Positions 17,992 to 28,497 of a DNA stretch of 61,662 bases are shown here, piece after piece. The translations under genes were made by a program, and so were the position numbers. Positions within the stretch are counted from its first letter, which is position 1, and each line of letters opens with the position of its first letter. Under the pieces are notes generated by a model. It was not told the DNA's origin, did no database searches, and worked only from the letters and a program-made list of their open reading frames with translations. Origin of the DNA: Candidatus Eisenbacteria bacterium (lineage in GTDB: Bacteria > Eisenbacteria > RBG-16-71-46); assembly GCA_020847735.1 (NCBI GenBank), contig JADLBL010000009.1:1-61662 (forward strand). The letters are read 5' to 3'.

Positions 17992-18074
17992 TCGAGCGAA
18001 GCGTTTTCGAGCGACGCGCCTGTCCCCACGGGTGAGTTGCTCCGGACGTCAACGACCAGCTGACCCCTGCAGGG

Positions 18075-18115
18075 GCGGCGGCGGGATCCCGATCCCGCCG
18101 CCGCGTCCGTTTTTT
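18075..18115 (+). terminator. Rho-independent terminator after the PEP-CTERM gene
   Basis: 13-bp stem (18075-18087 with 18092-18104, arm GCGGCGGCGGGAT), loop CCCG, then GTCCG and six T (18110-18115). Confidence 0.8.
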
Positions 18116-18137
18116 GGGACCTCGCGCCCGGCCCGAC

Positions 18138-18143
18138 TACACT
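18138..18143 (+). promoter_or_regulatory. Candidate -10 (TACACT) next to the start codon
   Basis: TACACT ends 8 nt before the ATG at 18152. Transcription would start at or just before the ATG, giving a leaderless or nearly leaderless mRNA. No ribosome binding site is visible between them. Confidence 0.45.
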
Positions 18144-18151
18144 CACCGCCC

Positions 18152-20299
18152 ATGTCCTCGACCCGCCCGCACCCGAAGCCGCTCCCCCGGCGCGACGCGA
18201 CGCGACGCGGCGCGCCCGGAGCCGGGGCGCTGCTGCTGAGCGCGCCCGCGCCCGCGGCCTCGCGGTGGCTGGACCGGCTGGCCTGGGCGCTGGCCGCGGC
18301 CTTCGGCGTGCTCGTCCTGGCCATCCTCCTCGGGCCCCACCGGGTCGGGGACGTGTTCACCGAGACCGACTTCTACGGCGCCTACGGCCTGGACGCGCGC
18401 GCCCTGCAGGCCGGGCACCTCGATCCCTCGCGTTACGGCGTCGTCGGGCCCGTCCACGAAATGGCGCTCGCGCTGCTGGGCTTCGTGGTGCGCGACCTGT
18501 TCCTCGCCGCCGAACTGCTGTCGGCCGCCTCGATGGTCGCGGCGCTGCTGCTGTGGCACCGCATCGCCCGCGAGCGCGCGGGCGCGCTGCCGGCGTTGCT
18601 CACGGTCGCGTTCCTCGCGACCAACGCGCAGTTCCTGCGCTACGGCTACGCGGCGACCACCGACGCGCTGGCGCTGGCCGTGCAGGCGGGCGCGCTCGCG
18701 CTCCTGCTGACCGGCGCGCCGCGGCCGCGCCGGTTGTTCGCGGCCGGCGCGCTGGCCGGTCTGGCGTTCCTGACCCGCTACAACGCCGTCGCGCTGCTGC
18801 CGGCGGGCGCGCTGGCGCTGGCGTTCGGCTGGGCCGGCGTGCGCGAGGGCGGCCCCCCGCGCGGACGCGCGGCGCTGCTCTTTTGCGCCGGCTGGCTCGC
18901 CCCGGTCGTGCCGTGGATCGCGATTTCGCTCGCGAGCGGCGCCACGTTCGCCTTCCAGCTCCACCACAACATCGCCTACGACGTGTTCGCGCGCGCGAAG
19001 GGCATTCCCTGGGACACCTACCAGCGCGATCTGGAGCCGCAATTCCCGACGCCCTGGTCGGTGATCGCGCGCGATCCGGCGGCGGTGTTCGCGCGCATGG
19101 CGTCCAACGTCGGCGAGCACCTGATGCTCGACGCCCGCAAGCTGACCGGGATGCCGGTCGCGATCGCGGCGCTCGCCGGGCTGCTGTTCGCCTGGCGCGA
19201 CGGTTCGCTCGCGCGCCTGCGCGCGGTGCTGCTCGCGGGGGCGCTGCTGTTCCTCGCGCTCGTGCCGGCCTTCCACAACGAGCGCTGGTCGCTCGCGACG
19301 CTGCCGGTCTGGGCGCTGCTCGCGGCGACGGCGTTCGGCTCGCCGCTGCTGGCGCTGGCGTGGCGCACGGGCCCCCCCGGCGCGGCGGCGGGCGGCCGGC
19401 TGTGGCTCAAGGCGGTGCTCGCGCTCGTGCCGCTGGCGCTCGCGGCGAAGGTGTCGCTCGCGGTGCAGAAGCGGGTCTTCGACCAGCTCCCCGTCGAGGT
19501 GCTCGAGATCGCGCGCGAGGTCCGGCCGCTGCTGCGCCCGGGCGACCGCGTCATGGCGCGCAAGCCGAACTTCGCCTGGCACGCGGGACTCTCGCCGGTC
19601 GCGTTTCCCTTCGTGGACTCGCTTTCGCAACTGGCGGCGGCGGCGCGGCGCGGGCACGTGCGCTGGCTGTACTTCTCGTGGCCCGAGGCCGAGATGCGGC
19701 CGGACTTCTCGTACCTGCTCGACACGACGTCGCATGTCCCCGGTCTCACGCCGCGCGCCGTGACCGAGCACTGGCCGGCGGTGCTGTACGAGATCGGCCC
19801 CGGTTTCGGGCGCGACCCCGCGTGGCTCACGGACGTACGCGAGCATGCCGTGCACCGGGCGCGCGCCCAGGTCGCGATCTCGAACGTGGACTGGATGGCG
19901 CGCCTGGTGCTCGCGACCGACGAGCAGGCGAAGGGACGCTTCGAGGAAGCCCAGCGGTTGCTCGATCAGGCGGCGCGGATCGCGCCCCGGGAGCCCGACG
20001 TGCTCCTCGCGCTGGGCGACAACCTGCTGCGCACCGACCGGCCGGCCGAGGCGGCGGAGACCTTCGACCGGCTCGAGTCGCTGCGGCCCGGCGATCCGCG
20101 CACGCGCATCGGGCGCGGCTGGGCGGCGGCGCTCCAGCACCAGGACGCCGACGCGATGGCCCTGTGGGCGCCGGTGGTGTCGTTCGCCAGCGACGCTGCT
20201 ACGCTGCGCCGCATGCACCAGCTCTTCGTGGCCGCCGGCGACCGCGGCTCGGCGGCCGAGGCCGCGGCCCGCATGCGCGCGCTGGGGATCGCCCCGTGA
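18152..20299 (+). CDS. GT-C type membrane glycosyltransferase with C-terminal TPR repeats
   Basis: 715 residues. After a basic cytoplasmic N-terminus come about 10-12 membrane helices. The first outer loop reads FTETDFYGAY and carries the acidic pair expected of GT-C (PMT/ArnT-like) enzymes, which transfer sugars from polyprenyl-phosphate donors. Later comes an AFLTRYNA segment before more helices, then LTGM. The last 150 residues are soluble and contain about two TPRs (FEEAQRLLDQAARIAPREPD and RPAEAAETFDRLESLRPGDP). ATG at 18152 is preferred: it sits 8 nt after a -10-like TACACT, and the stretch upstream is a terminator. It overlaps the LamG gene by 4 bp (GTGA), so the two are translationally coupled. 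The acceptor (glycan or protein) is unknown. Confidence 0.72.
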   Translation: MSSTRPHPKPLPRRDATRRGAPGAGALLLSAPAPAASRWLDRLAWALAAAFGVLVLAILLGPHRVGDVFTETDFYGAYGLDARALQAGHLDPSRYGVVGPVHEMALALLGFVVRDLFLAAELLSAASMVAALLLWHRIARERAGALPALLTVAFLATNAQFLRYGYAATTDALALAVQAGALALLLTGAPRPRRLFAAGALAGLAFLTRYNAVALLPAGALALAFGWAGVREGGPPRGRAALLFCAGWLAPVVPWIAISLASGATFAFQLHHNIAYDVFARAKGIPWDTYQRDLEPQFPTPWSVIARDPAAVFARMASNVGEHLMLDARKLTGMPVAIAALAGLLFAWRDGSLARLRAVLLAGALLFLALVPAFHNERWSLATLPVWALLAATAFGSPLLALAWRTGPPGAAAGGRLWLKAVLALVPLALAAKVSLAVQKRVFDQLPVEVLEIAREVRPLLRPGDRVMARKPNFAWHAGLSPVAFPFVDSLSQLAAAARRGHVRWLYFSWPEAEMRPDFSYLLDTTSHVPGLTPRAVTEHWPAVLYEIGPGFGRDPAWLTDVREHAVHRARAQVAISNVDWMARLVLATDEQAKGRFEEAQRLLDQAARIAPREPDVLLALGDNLLRTDRPAEAAETFDRLESLRPGDPRTRIGRGWAAALQHQDADAMALWAPVVSFASDAATLRRMHQLFVAAGDRGSAAEAAARMRALGIAP

Positions 20300-21174
20300 G
20301 GCGCGCCGCCCTGCTCGCCGCCGCGCTGTCGTTCGCGCTGCTCGCCCCGCTGGCCGCGGCCGGGTCGAAGAAGCCGCGCGCGCCCCGGCTGCCGCCCGCG
20401 CCGCCGGTGGCGGATTCGGTCACGGTCGGGCTCTGGTCCATGGACGAGAACGGCGGCCCGCTCGTTTCCGACTCGGGACCCTTCCGGCTGCGCGGCACCG
20501 CGGGCGGCGACACGCGCACGGATTTCGGCCGCTTCAGGAGCGCGCGCGTCTTCACGCGCTCGCAGCAGTCGTTCGTCGTCGTGCCCCGCAACCCGGTGCT
20601 CGACGTTCCGCACGGGTTCACGATCGAGGCGTGGGTGCAGGCGAACTCGCTCTCGGACTACGAGCTCGAGGTCATCGCCGCGCGCTGGTCGCCCGTGCCC
20701 GGGGAGCAGAGCTGGGTGCTCGGCGTCGCCGGCCTGAGGCAGGCGTACCCGATCGTGCCCGCGGGCGCGCCCGGAATCTTCGAGCGCGTCGTCGCCGACC
20801 AGCCCGTGGGCCGGTTGCTGTTCGTGATGCAGCCCGCGCAGGCGGCGGCGCCGGTCGCCTTCGCGTCCGGCGGCGCGCTGCCGCTCGGGCGCTGGGTGCA
20901 CGTCGCCGCGACCGTGGACGGCCAGGCCGTGCGGCTGTATCTCGACGGCCGTCTCGATGCGCAGTACGCCACCGGCCAGACCGTGCGCGGCAGCTTCGCG
21001 CCGCTCGTCTTCGGCAACCTGGTGGACGAGCGGCGGCTCACCGACATCGGCGGCCCGCTGCAGATTGACGGCACCTCGGACTACTCGCCCTATTACGGCT
21101 TCGACGGCGTCATTGACGAGGTGCGCCTCTCGAACACCGCGCGGACGCGGTTCGAGAGCCTCGATTCGCGCTGA
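20296..21174 (+). CDS. Exported LamG/concanavalin A-like lectin-fold protein
   Basis: 292 residues. GTG at 20296 overlaps the stop of the glycosyltransferase gene. A signal peptide (LLAAALSFALLAPLAAAGS) is followed by a single LamG-like domain: GLWSMDENGG, FTIEAWVQANS, the WVHVAATVDGQAVRLYLDGR hallmark, and the closing GFDGVIDEVRLSNTART. This fold binds carbohydrates or acts as an adhesive module; no catalytic residues are recognisable. Coupling to a glycosyltransferase suggests a role in surface glycan handling, which is inference. No FlgD tail is present, so it may be periplasmic or anchored otherwise. Confidence 0.78.
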   Translation: MRRAALLAAALSFALLAPLAAAGSKKPRAPRLPPAPPVADSVTVGLWSMDENGGPLVSDSGPFRLRGTAGGDTRTDFGRFRSARVFTRSQQSFVVVPRNPVLDVPHGFTIEAWVQANSLSDYELEVIAARWSPVPGEQSWVLGVAGLRQAYPIVPAGAPGIFERVVADQPVGRLLFVMQPAQAAAPVAFASGGALPLGRWVHVAATVDGQAVRLYLDGRLDAQYATGQTVRGSFAPLVFGNLVDERRLTDIGGPLQIDGTSDYSPYYGFDGVIDEVRLSNTARTRFESLDSR

Positions 21175-21316
21175 GCGCGGAGCGGCGCGGGACGGACTTC
21201 GTGTCCGTGCCCGCACGCGCGGACGCGACCCGGCCCGGTCGAACGGCCGCCTCTCGTCCACGGGGTTGCCGGCCCGCGCACGCCGTGCGCATGGCGCGGC
21301 CACCGCGCGAACCGCT

Positions 21317-21322
21317 AGCCTT
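21317..21322 (+). promoter_or_regulatory. Candidate -10 (TAGCCT)
   Basis: TAGCCT, in CGCTAGCCTTG, lies 46 nt before the subtilisin start at 21369; same GCTANNNT pattern as at other genes. Confidence 0.3.
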
Positions 21323-21368
21323 GAAGCGTTCGGTTCCGCCCCCGCACGCGCCTCCGCCGGAGCACCTC

Positions 21369-23555
21369 ATGCGCCTCACGCCGTCGCTGCTCGCCGCCCT
21401 CGCACTCGCCACCGGCGCCCCCGCCGACGCCGCGACCACGCGGCTCGTCGCCCAGCTCGCGGCCGCGCCCGGCAACGCGGCGCCGACGGCGCGCGGGCCC
21501 GCCGACGCGGACGCCCGCGCGCGCGCGGGGGACGCGGCGATCCGGTTCGCCGCGCCCCGCCTTGCCGCGCTCGGGCTGAAGCTCTCGCGCCGGCTGCTCG
21601 ACGGTCTGCCCGCGCGGGCCGCGACGCTGCCCGCGCGTTCGGGCGAGGCGCTCGCGCTCGGCGCCTTCGCGCCCGGGCGCATCGTGCTGCTCGAAGCGCC
21701 CGACGAGGCGCGGGCCGAAGCGGCTCGCCTCGCGCTCGCCGACGGCGGCGCCGTGGACTGGGTCGAGCCGCTGCGCACGCGCGCGCTGCAGCTCGAGTCG
21801 TACGCGCCGGCGCCGGCGCGCGGGCCCTGGCCCGCGCGAGCGGCGCTGCTCGATTCGCTGCCCGACGATCCCTACCTGCGCAACAGCTGGCAGTGGGGGC
21901 TGTGGAACGAGGGGCCCGCCGGCGCCTACGGCGGCCTCGCGCGCGCCGACGTGCACGCGGCCGAGGGCTGGGCGCTGTGCGTCGGCGACGACGCGCTCAA
22001 GCTGGCCGTCGCCGACACGGGCATTGACCCGGCGCAGCCCGAGCTGGGCGGCCCGCTCGCGGGCGGAGGTCCGCGCATCGTGGACGCGATCAACCTGACC
22101 GGCGAGCCGGTGCCGGCGATCACCGACTCGTTCGGCCACGGCACGCCGGTCGCCGGCGTGATGGCGGCGCGCAGCAACGACGGCCCGCACTTCACCGGCG
22201 GCGGCGTCGCCGGCCTGTGCGGCGGCGACGGCGCGACCACCGCCGGCTGCCGGATCGTGCCCATCAAGATCTCGCCCGGGCATTCGGGCGAGGCGTCGTC
22301 GTTCGACATCGCGCGCGCCATGATCCACGCCGCCGACGTCGGCGCGCGGGCCATGAACCTGTCCTTCGCCGGCCCCGGCAGCAGCCGCATCGAGCGCCTG
22401 GCGCTCGGCTACGCGCTGACGCGCGGCTGCGTCGTCGTCGTGGCCGCCGGCAACAAGGGCGCGAGCAAGCCCACCGAGCCGCAGTACCCGTCGGCCTACG
22501 CGGCCGAGGGCCTGTGCATCCAGGTGGGCGCGAGCTCGCCGTTCGACGAGCGCGTCACGTTCTCCTCGTACGGCCCCGGCCTCGACCTGATGGCGCCGGG
22601 GGTCAACGTCTGGACGACCTTCATGACCTACCCGAGCTACTACGGCGCCACCTACGACGGCTACGTCGCGGCTTCGGGCACGTCGTTCGCCGCGCCGTTC
22701 GTGGCGGCGGCCGCCGGGCTGCTGGCGAGCGCCCGGCCGGAGCTGCTCGACACCGACTTCCAGCGCGTGCTGCGCGAGAGCGCCGACGACATCGGCGCGC
22801 CGGGCGTGGACGCCGAGACGGGCTGGGGGCGGCTCGACGTCGGCCGGGCGCTGTACGCGGTGCGGCCGCAGATCGCGATCTGGCACGACGAGGTGCACGC
22901 CGACTCGCTCGTGCCCGGGGGCTCCGGCCTGCTCGAGATCGGCGAGAGCGGCCCGGGAACGCTCGACCGCTTCCGCGGCAGCGTGCGTGCGACGCGATGG
23001 GCCGCGTACGCCACCGTCACGGTGCCCGACTCGATCGCGGACTCGATCCGCGTCTGGCCGCGCGTCGGCGGCACATTCGCCGCGCGCGGCGACTTCCGCC
23101 TGCCCTACTTCGCCGCGACCGCCGAGGTGGTGGCGCGGACCGCGCGCACGTTCACGCTGCGCGGCTGGCTCTATCGCGCCGACGAGGACACGACCGCCGA
23201 CGGCTGGATCCCGCTGCCGCCCGAGTACGTGCGCTTCGGCTTCAGCGTGCTCGGCCGCGCGGCGCGCGCGCTGCCGTCCGGCGCGGTCGTTCGCGGCGGC
23301 GGCGCCGTGCCCACGCTGCGCGCCGGGCCCAGCCCGTTTCGCGGCGCGCTCGAGCTGCGCGCGCCGGGACAGGGCCGGATTTCCGTGCTCGACGCGGCCG
23401 GGCGGCTCGTGCGCGCGTTCGACACGCGCGACGGACACGGGCGCTGGGACGGCCGTGACTCGGGCGGCCGCGACGCGCCGCCCGGGCTCTACTTCGTCCG
23501 CTGGCGCGACGGTGCGGGCACGGCGGTGGTGCGCGTGGTGAGGCTGGCGGAGTAA
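21369..23555 (+). CDS. Secreted subtilisin-like serine protease (S8) with FlgD-like C-terminal domain
   Basis: 728 residues. A signal peptide (LTPSLLAALALATGAPADA) precedes a roughly 140-residue inhibitor-like propeptide. The S8 catalytic domain has Asp216 (VADTGID), His257 (GHGTPVAGVMAA) and Ser439 (SGTSFAAPFVAA). A beta-rich domain follows, then a FlgD sorting module (AGPSPFRGALELR ... GRLVRAFDTRDGHGRWDG ... PPGLYFVRWRDG). The triad is complete, so activity is expected after prodomain removal at the cell surface. ATG at 21369 has GGAG 6 nt upstream. Function is probably protein degradation or processing outside the cell; the target is unknown. It is followed 10 bp later by the sialidase-like lipoprotein gene. 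Confidence 0.92.
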   Translation: MRLTPSLLAALALATGAPADAATTRLVAQLAAAPGNAAPTARGPADADARARAGDAAIRFAAPRLAALGLKLSRRLLDGLPARAATLPARSGEALALGAFAPGRIVLLEAPDEARAEAARLALADGGAVDWVEPLRTRALQLESYAPAPARGPWPARAALLDSLPDDPYLRNSWQWGLWNEGPAGAYGGLARADVHAAEGWALCVGDDALKLAVADTGIDPAQPELGGPLAGGGPRIVDAINLTGEPVPAITDSFGHGTPVAGVMAARSNDGPHFTGGGVAGLCGGDGATTAGCRIVPIKISPGHSGEASSFDIARAMIHAADVGARAMNLSFAGPGSSRIERLALGYALTRGCVVVVAAGNKGASKPTEPQYPSAYAAEGLCIQVGASSPFDERVTFSSYGPGLDLMAPGVNVWTTFMTYPSYYGATYDGYVAASGTSFAAPFVAAAAGLLASARPELLDTDFQRVLRESADDIGAPGVDAETGWGRLDVGRALYAVRPQIAIWHDEVHADSLVPGGSGLLEIGESGPGTLDRFRGSVRATRWAAYATVTVPDSIADSIRVWPRVGGTFAARGDFRLPYFAATAEVVARTARTFTLRGWLYRADEDTTADGWIPLPPEYVRFGFSVLGRAARALPSGAVVRGGGAVPTLRAGPSPFRGALELRAPGQGRISVLDAAGRLVRAFDTRDGHGRWDGRDSGGRDAPPGLYFVRWRDGAGTAVVRVVRLAE

Positions 23556-23558
23556 CCT
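23553..23558 (+). promoter_or_regulatory. Candidate -10 (TAACCT) overlapping the previous stop codon
   Basis: TAACCT includes the TAA stop of the protease gene and ends 7 nt before the ATG at 23566, the spacing of a leaderless promoter. No ribosome binding site lies in the gap. Confidence 0.4.
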
Positions 23559-23565
23559 GCCGGAC

Positions 23566-24885
23566 ATGACGCCTTCCGACCGGAACACTCCGCATCGCCC
23601 CGGCGCCGCCGCCCGGCGCGCGGGCCGCCTCGCCCCTCTCGCGCTCGCCTGCGCGCTGCTCGTTCCCGGCTGCACGCCCGCCGCGCGTCCCCCGGCGTGG
23701 GCCGGCGTGCGCGAGATCACCCCGCCCGAGCTCGCGGACGTCGCCGCGTTCGATCCCGGCCTCGCGGTCGGCCCGCGCGGCCGGCTCGCGCTCACCTGGG
23801 TGACGCGCGACAGCGCCGGCGCCGGCGTCTGGCTGGCCGTCGCCCCCGACAGCGCCGGCCGCTTCGGCGCTCCCCGGCGGCTCGACGATCCGGCGGGGCG
23901 GGTTTCGTCCTATTCCGAGAGCCGGCCCGTCGCGGCGTTCGGGCCGAGCGGCCAGCTCGTGGTCGCGTGGGCGGCGCATCGCGACAGCGGCGGCTTCGCC
24001 GACGACATCGTCTCGCGCGCGAGCGCCGACGGCGGCGCGACGTTCGGCCCGCCGGTGTTCGTCAACGACGACTCCGGCGATCCGAAGTCCACCTACCACG
24101 GCTTCCTCGCGCTCGATTTCTCGCCCGACGGGCGCGCGCTGGCCGCCTGGCTCGACGGGCGCGGCGCGAAGCTGGCGCCCGGCGAGGAGGAACCCGCGCG
24201 CGCGCAGGTCCGGCTCGCCGCCAGCCTCGACGAAGGGCATTCGTGGCAGCCGAGCGTGCTCGTCGCCGCGGAGGGCTGTCCGTGCTGCCGGCTCGCGATG
24301 CGAGCCGACTCCGCCGGCCGCGTCGTGATCGCGTACCGCGGAGCGCACGACGACCTGCGCGATCCCCGGCTCGCGATCTCGCGCGACGGCGGCGCGACGT
24401 TCGCGCTCGACACGCTCGTCTCGGCGGACCGCTGGCTGCTGCCCGGCTGCCCGTCGGTCGGGCCGGCGCTGAGCGCGAACCGCGCCGGCGGCGGGCTCTA
24501 CGCGTGGTTCACCGGAGCCGAGCACGAGTCGGACGAGGTGCGGCCCGGCGTCTACCTCGCGACCTGGCGCGCCGACGTCGGGCGAACGGGGCCGCGCCGC
24601 ATGCTGGCGGACTCGCTGCGCGAGGCCTCGCGCCCCATGCTCGCCGGCATGGGAGCGACGACGCTCGCGGGCGTCATCGCCCGGCCGCTCGCCGACACGA
24701 CGGCCCGCGTGCTGGCGGTGCGCGCGGTCGAGGCCGACGGCGCGCAGACGCCGTGGCTGTTCCTCGGCGCCGCCGTCCGCAGCGCCGCGCTCGCCGGCGC
24801 CGGTCCGCGCCGCGCCTACGCGGTCTGGATCGAGCGGCCCGCCGAGCAGCCCCGCCTGCGCCTGGCGCGCCTGGACCGGCGCTAG
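23566..24885 (+). CDS. Sialidase-like BNR-repeat lipoprotein
   Basis: 439 residues. The hydrophobic N-terminal segment LAPLALACALLVPGC ends in a good lipobox (LVPGC), so the protein is probably lipidated. The body is a beta-propeller with three Asp-boxes: SADGGATF, SLDEGHSW and SRDGGATF (S-x-D-x-G-x-x-(W/F)). A GCPCCRLAM motif in mid-protein supplies three closely spaced Cys. Asp-box propellers occur in sialidases and in many non-enzymatic proteins; I do not see the sialidase arginine triad clearly, so glycosidase activity is unproven. The Cys cluster could bind a metal. The gene follows the subtilisin gene by 10 bp. Confidence 0.7.
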   Translation: MTPSDRNTPHRPGAAARRAGRLAPLALACALLVPGCTPAARPPAWAGVREITPPELADVAAFDPGLAVGPRGRLALTWVTRDSAGAGVWLAVAPDSAGRFGAPRRLDDPAGRVSSYSESRPVAAFGPSGQLVVAWAAHRDSGGFADDIVSRASADGGATFGPPVFVNDDSGDPKSTYHGFLALDFSPDGRALAAWLDGRGAKLAPGEEEPARAQVRLAASLDEGHSWQPSVLVAAEGCPCCRLAMRADSAGRVVIAYRGAHDDLRDPRLAISRDGGATFALDTLVSADRWLLPGCPSVGPALSANRAGGGLYAWFTGAEHESDEVRPGVYLATWRADVGRTGPRRMLADSLREASRPMLAGMGATTLAGVIARPLADTTARVLAVRAVEADGAQTPWLFLGAAVRSAALAGAGPRRAYAVWIERPAEQPRLRLARLDRR

Positions 24886-24972
24886 GTTCTATCTGAGAAC
24901 GCCCCGCGGCGCCGCGCCGGTCGGCGGACTCTCCGCGCACGGCCGCGCGCGTGGCGGGCGGGACCGGTGCGA

Positions 24973-24981
24973 TGCTAACGT
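24973..24981 (+). promoter_or_regulatory. Candidate extended -10 (TGC-TAACGT)
   Basis: TGCTAACGT, 75 nt before the MoxR start at 25057. Would drive the MoxR cluster. Confidence 0.4.
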
Positions 24982-25056
24982 TCCGCACTCGTTTGTCCTG
25001 ACGGCGCGGCGCCCGGCGCCGGCGCCGCGACCTTCCTCCCGACCGGAGGCCATCGC

Positions 25057-26052
<996 letters not shown>

Positions 26053-26196
26053 GGCGGGAGGCAGCACCGCAGGACGGACGCGGCCGGCCGGGCGCACGCG
26101 CACGGACCGGGGCGGCCGCAGTCGCACGAGCGCGCCGGGAACCGCGGCGGCCGCCGCAACGCAGGACGCGCACCGCCACCGACCGCCGGGGGAACC

Positions 26197-27585
26197 ATGA
26201 GCGTCGAGATGCACCGCAGGATCGGGCTCTACGCGGCCACCGCCATCACGGTCGGGAACATCATCGGCTCCGGAATCTTCCGCTCCCCGCACGGGGTCGC
26301 GCAGGAGCTGCCCGGGTTTACGCCGGTGATCGCCGCGTGGGTGCTGGGAGGCGTGCTGTCGCTGTGCGGATCGCTCGTGCTGACCGAGCTGGCGGTCGGG
26401 CAGCCCAGGACCGGCGGTCTGTACGTCTTCATCCGCGAGAGCTTCGGAGACGCGTGGGGATTCGCCTTCGGCTGGGCGAACCTGTGGGTCATCAAGCCGA
26501 CCGTGATCGCCTCCATCACCAGCGTGTTCGCGCTCTACTTCTGCCAGGTGCTCGGACTCGGGCACCCGGCGGAGCTGGCCGTGGGCTGCGTCGCGATCTT
26601 CCTGCTCACGTTCGTCAACTGGCTGGGCGTTCGCGAGGGTGCGGGCGCGCAGTCGCTGTTCACGACCGCCAAGCTCGCCGGCATCGTCGCGCTGTGCGTC
26701 GCGGCGTTCACGGTGCCGGTCGCGCACGCGCCGGGCCCGATCGAACAGGCCGCGACCGCGGGCTCGGCCGGGCACTCGCTGCTGACCGCCTTCGCGCTGG
26801 CGATGATCGGCATCCTGTTCGCCTACGACGGCTGGACGGATTCCACCTACGTCGCCGGCGAGGTGGTGAATCCGCGGCGCACCCTGCCCATCGCCATCCT
26901 CGGCGGCACCGCGCTCGTGGTCGCCGTCTACGTGCTCGTCAACTTCGCCTATTACAAGGTGCTCACGCCCGACGAGGTCGCCAGCTATCCGGCGGTCGCG
27001 ACCGAGGTCATCCACCGGCTGGTCGGCGACTGGGGGGCGCGCGCGCTGGCCGTGCTGGTCGCCGTCTCGACCTTCGGCACCATCAACGGCGCGATCCTCA
27101 CCGGCCCGCGCGTGACGCAGGCGATGGCGGCCGACGGCCTGCTGTGGAAACCGCTCGCCGCGCTCGACCCGCGGCGCGAATCCCCCGCGCGGGCGCTGTG
27201 GATCCAGGCGGTGCTGTCGTGCGTGTGGCTGTGGGCCGCCGGCGGCTTCGAGGACGTCTCGGGCTGGTTCGTCACGACCTCGTGGGCCTTCTACGGCGTC
27301 ACGACCGCGGCGCTGTTCGTGCAGCGCGCCCGCGAAAAGCGCGGCGGCGCGTCCGCCGCTGCGGCGGCGCCTTCGTACCGCTCGCCGCTGCATCCGCTGC
27401 CGGCGATCGTGTTCCTGGTCGTCACCGCGGTCATCATCTGGAGCGACTTCTCGAGCAGCGCGCCCTTCACCTCGCTGGCGCGCCTCGGCCTGCCGGTCCC
27501 GCGCGCGATGGCCGGCGTGCTCATCGCCGCGACCGGCTTCCCGGTCTACTGGCTGTGGTGGCGTCGCGGCAGGACCGCGCGCTGA
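26197..27585 (+). CDS. APC-family amino acid permease
   Basis: 462 residues with about 12 membrane helices. The first helix has the family signature IGLYAATAITVGNIIGSGIF, where the broken GxG binds the substrate backbone. QPRTGGLYVFIRESFGDAWGF and FAYDGWTDSTYVAGEV match the LAT/PotE-like branch of the APC superfamily. It imports or exchanges amino acids or polyamines; specificity is not readable. ATG at 26197 follows GGGGGA. It sits 144 bp after MoxR and 12 bp before the DUF58 gene in the same direction, so it is probably co-transcribed, though it is not a usual member of that cluster. Confidence 0.88.
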   Translation: MSVEMHRRIGLYAATAITVGNIIGSGIFRSPHGVAQELPGFTPVIAAWVLGGVLSLCGSLVLTELAVGQPRTGGLYVFIRESFGDAWGFAFGWANLWVIKPTVIASITSVFALYFCQVLGLGHPAELAVGCVAIFLLTFVNWLGVREGAGAQSLFTTAKLAGIVALCVAAFTVPVAHAPGPIEQAATAGSAGHSLLTAFALAMIGILFAYDGWTDSTYVAGEVVNPRRTLPIAILGGTALVVAVYVLVNFAYYKVLTPDEVASYPAVATEVIHRLVGDWGARALAVLVAVSTFGTINGAILTGPRVTQAMAADGLLWKPLAALDPRRESPARALWIQAVLSCVWLWAAGGFEDVSGWFVTTSWAFYGVTTAALFVQRAREKRGGASAAAAAPSYRSPLHPLPAIVFLVVTAVIIWSDFSSSAPFTSLARLGLPVPRAMAGVLIAATGFPVYWLWWRRGRTAR

Positions 27586-27597
27586 CGTGGTGACCCC

Positions 27598-28497
27598 GTG
27601 AGCGACGGCCGCACCTCCCTCGACCCGGCGGTCGTCGCGCGGCTCGCGCATCTCGACGTGCGTGCGCGGCTCGTCGTCGAGGGCTTCATCGCCGGCATGC
27701 ACCGCTCGCCCTTTCACGGCTTCAGCGTCGAGTTCGCCGAGCACCGGCCGTACATGCCGGGCGATCCGCTCAAGAACCTCGACTGGAAGGTGCTGGCCAA
27801 GAGCGACCGCTACCTCGTCAAGCAGTACACCGAGGAAACGAACCTGCGCTGCCACCTGCTGGTGGACCTTTCGGGCTCGATGGGCTTCCAGTCGGCGCGC
27901 GCTTCGCTCTCGAAGATCGAGTACGCGCGCTCGCTGGCGGCCGCGCTCGCCTACCTGATGCTCGGGCAGCAGGACGCGGTCGGAGCGCTGCTGTTCGCCG
28001 AGCGGCCGGTTTCGTTCATTCCCGCGCGCTCGGTACGCACCCACCTCGACGTGCTGCTCAAGGCGCTCGGCGCCGGCCAGCCGCAGGGCCGCACGAAGCT
28101 GGGCCCCGTGCTGCACGAACTGGCCGAGCGCATCAAGCGGCGCGGACTCGTGGTGCTGATCTCCGACCTGATGGACCGGCCGGACGAGGTGCTCTCGGGC
28201 CTGCAGCACTTTCGCCACCGCCATCACGAGGTGATCGTCTTCCACGTGCTCGACCCGGACGAGATCGAGTTCCCCTACCACGACACCGCGACGTTCGTGG
28301 ACCTGGAGAGCGGCGAGCGGCTGACGACCGAACCGTGGGAGATCGGGCAACGCTACCGCGAGCGGATGGACGCCTGGCGGGACCATTACCGGCGCGCGTG
28401 CCGCGAGCAGCTCGTGGATTACGTGCCGCTCGACACGCGAACGCCGTTCGACCGCGCGCTGCTCGCCTACCTCGAGAAGCGCTCGAGGCTGCTGTGA
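27598..28497 (+). CDS. DUF58 domain protein (MoxR partner)
   Basis: 299 residues, soluble. It contains the DUF58 core FSVEFAEHRPYMPGD then LDWKVLAKSDRYLVKQYTEETNLRC, and a von Willebrand A-like region with the MIDAS start VDLSGSMGF. DUF58 proteins are encoded with MoxR ATPases and BatA-type proteins and are thought to be their targets or adaptors. Start is a GTG at 27598, 12 bp after the permease. The 3' end overlaps the next gene by 4 bp (GTGA). Confidence 0.9.
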   Translation: MSDGRTSLDPAVVARLAHLDVRARLVVEGFIAGMHRSPFHGFSVEFAEHRPYMPGDPLKNLDWKVLAKSDRYLVKQYTEETNLRCHLLVDLSGSMGFQSARASLSKIEYARSLAAALAYLMLGQQDAVGALLFAERPVSFIPARSVRTHLDVLLKALGAGQPQGRTKLGPVLHELAERIKRRGLVVLISDLMDRPDEVLSGLQHFRHRHHEVIVFHVLDPDEIEFPYHDTATFVDLESGERLTTEPWEIGQRYRERMDAWRDHYRRACREQLVDYVPLDTRTPFDRALLAYLEKRSRLL

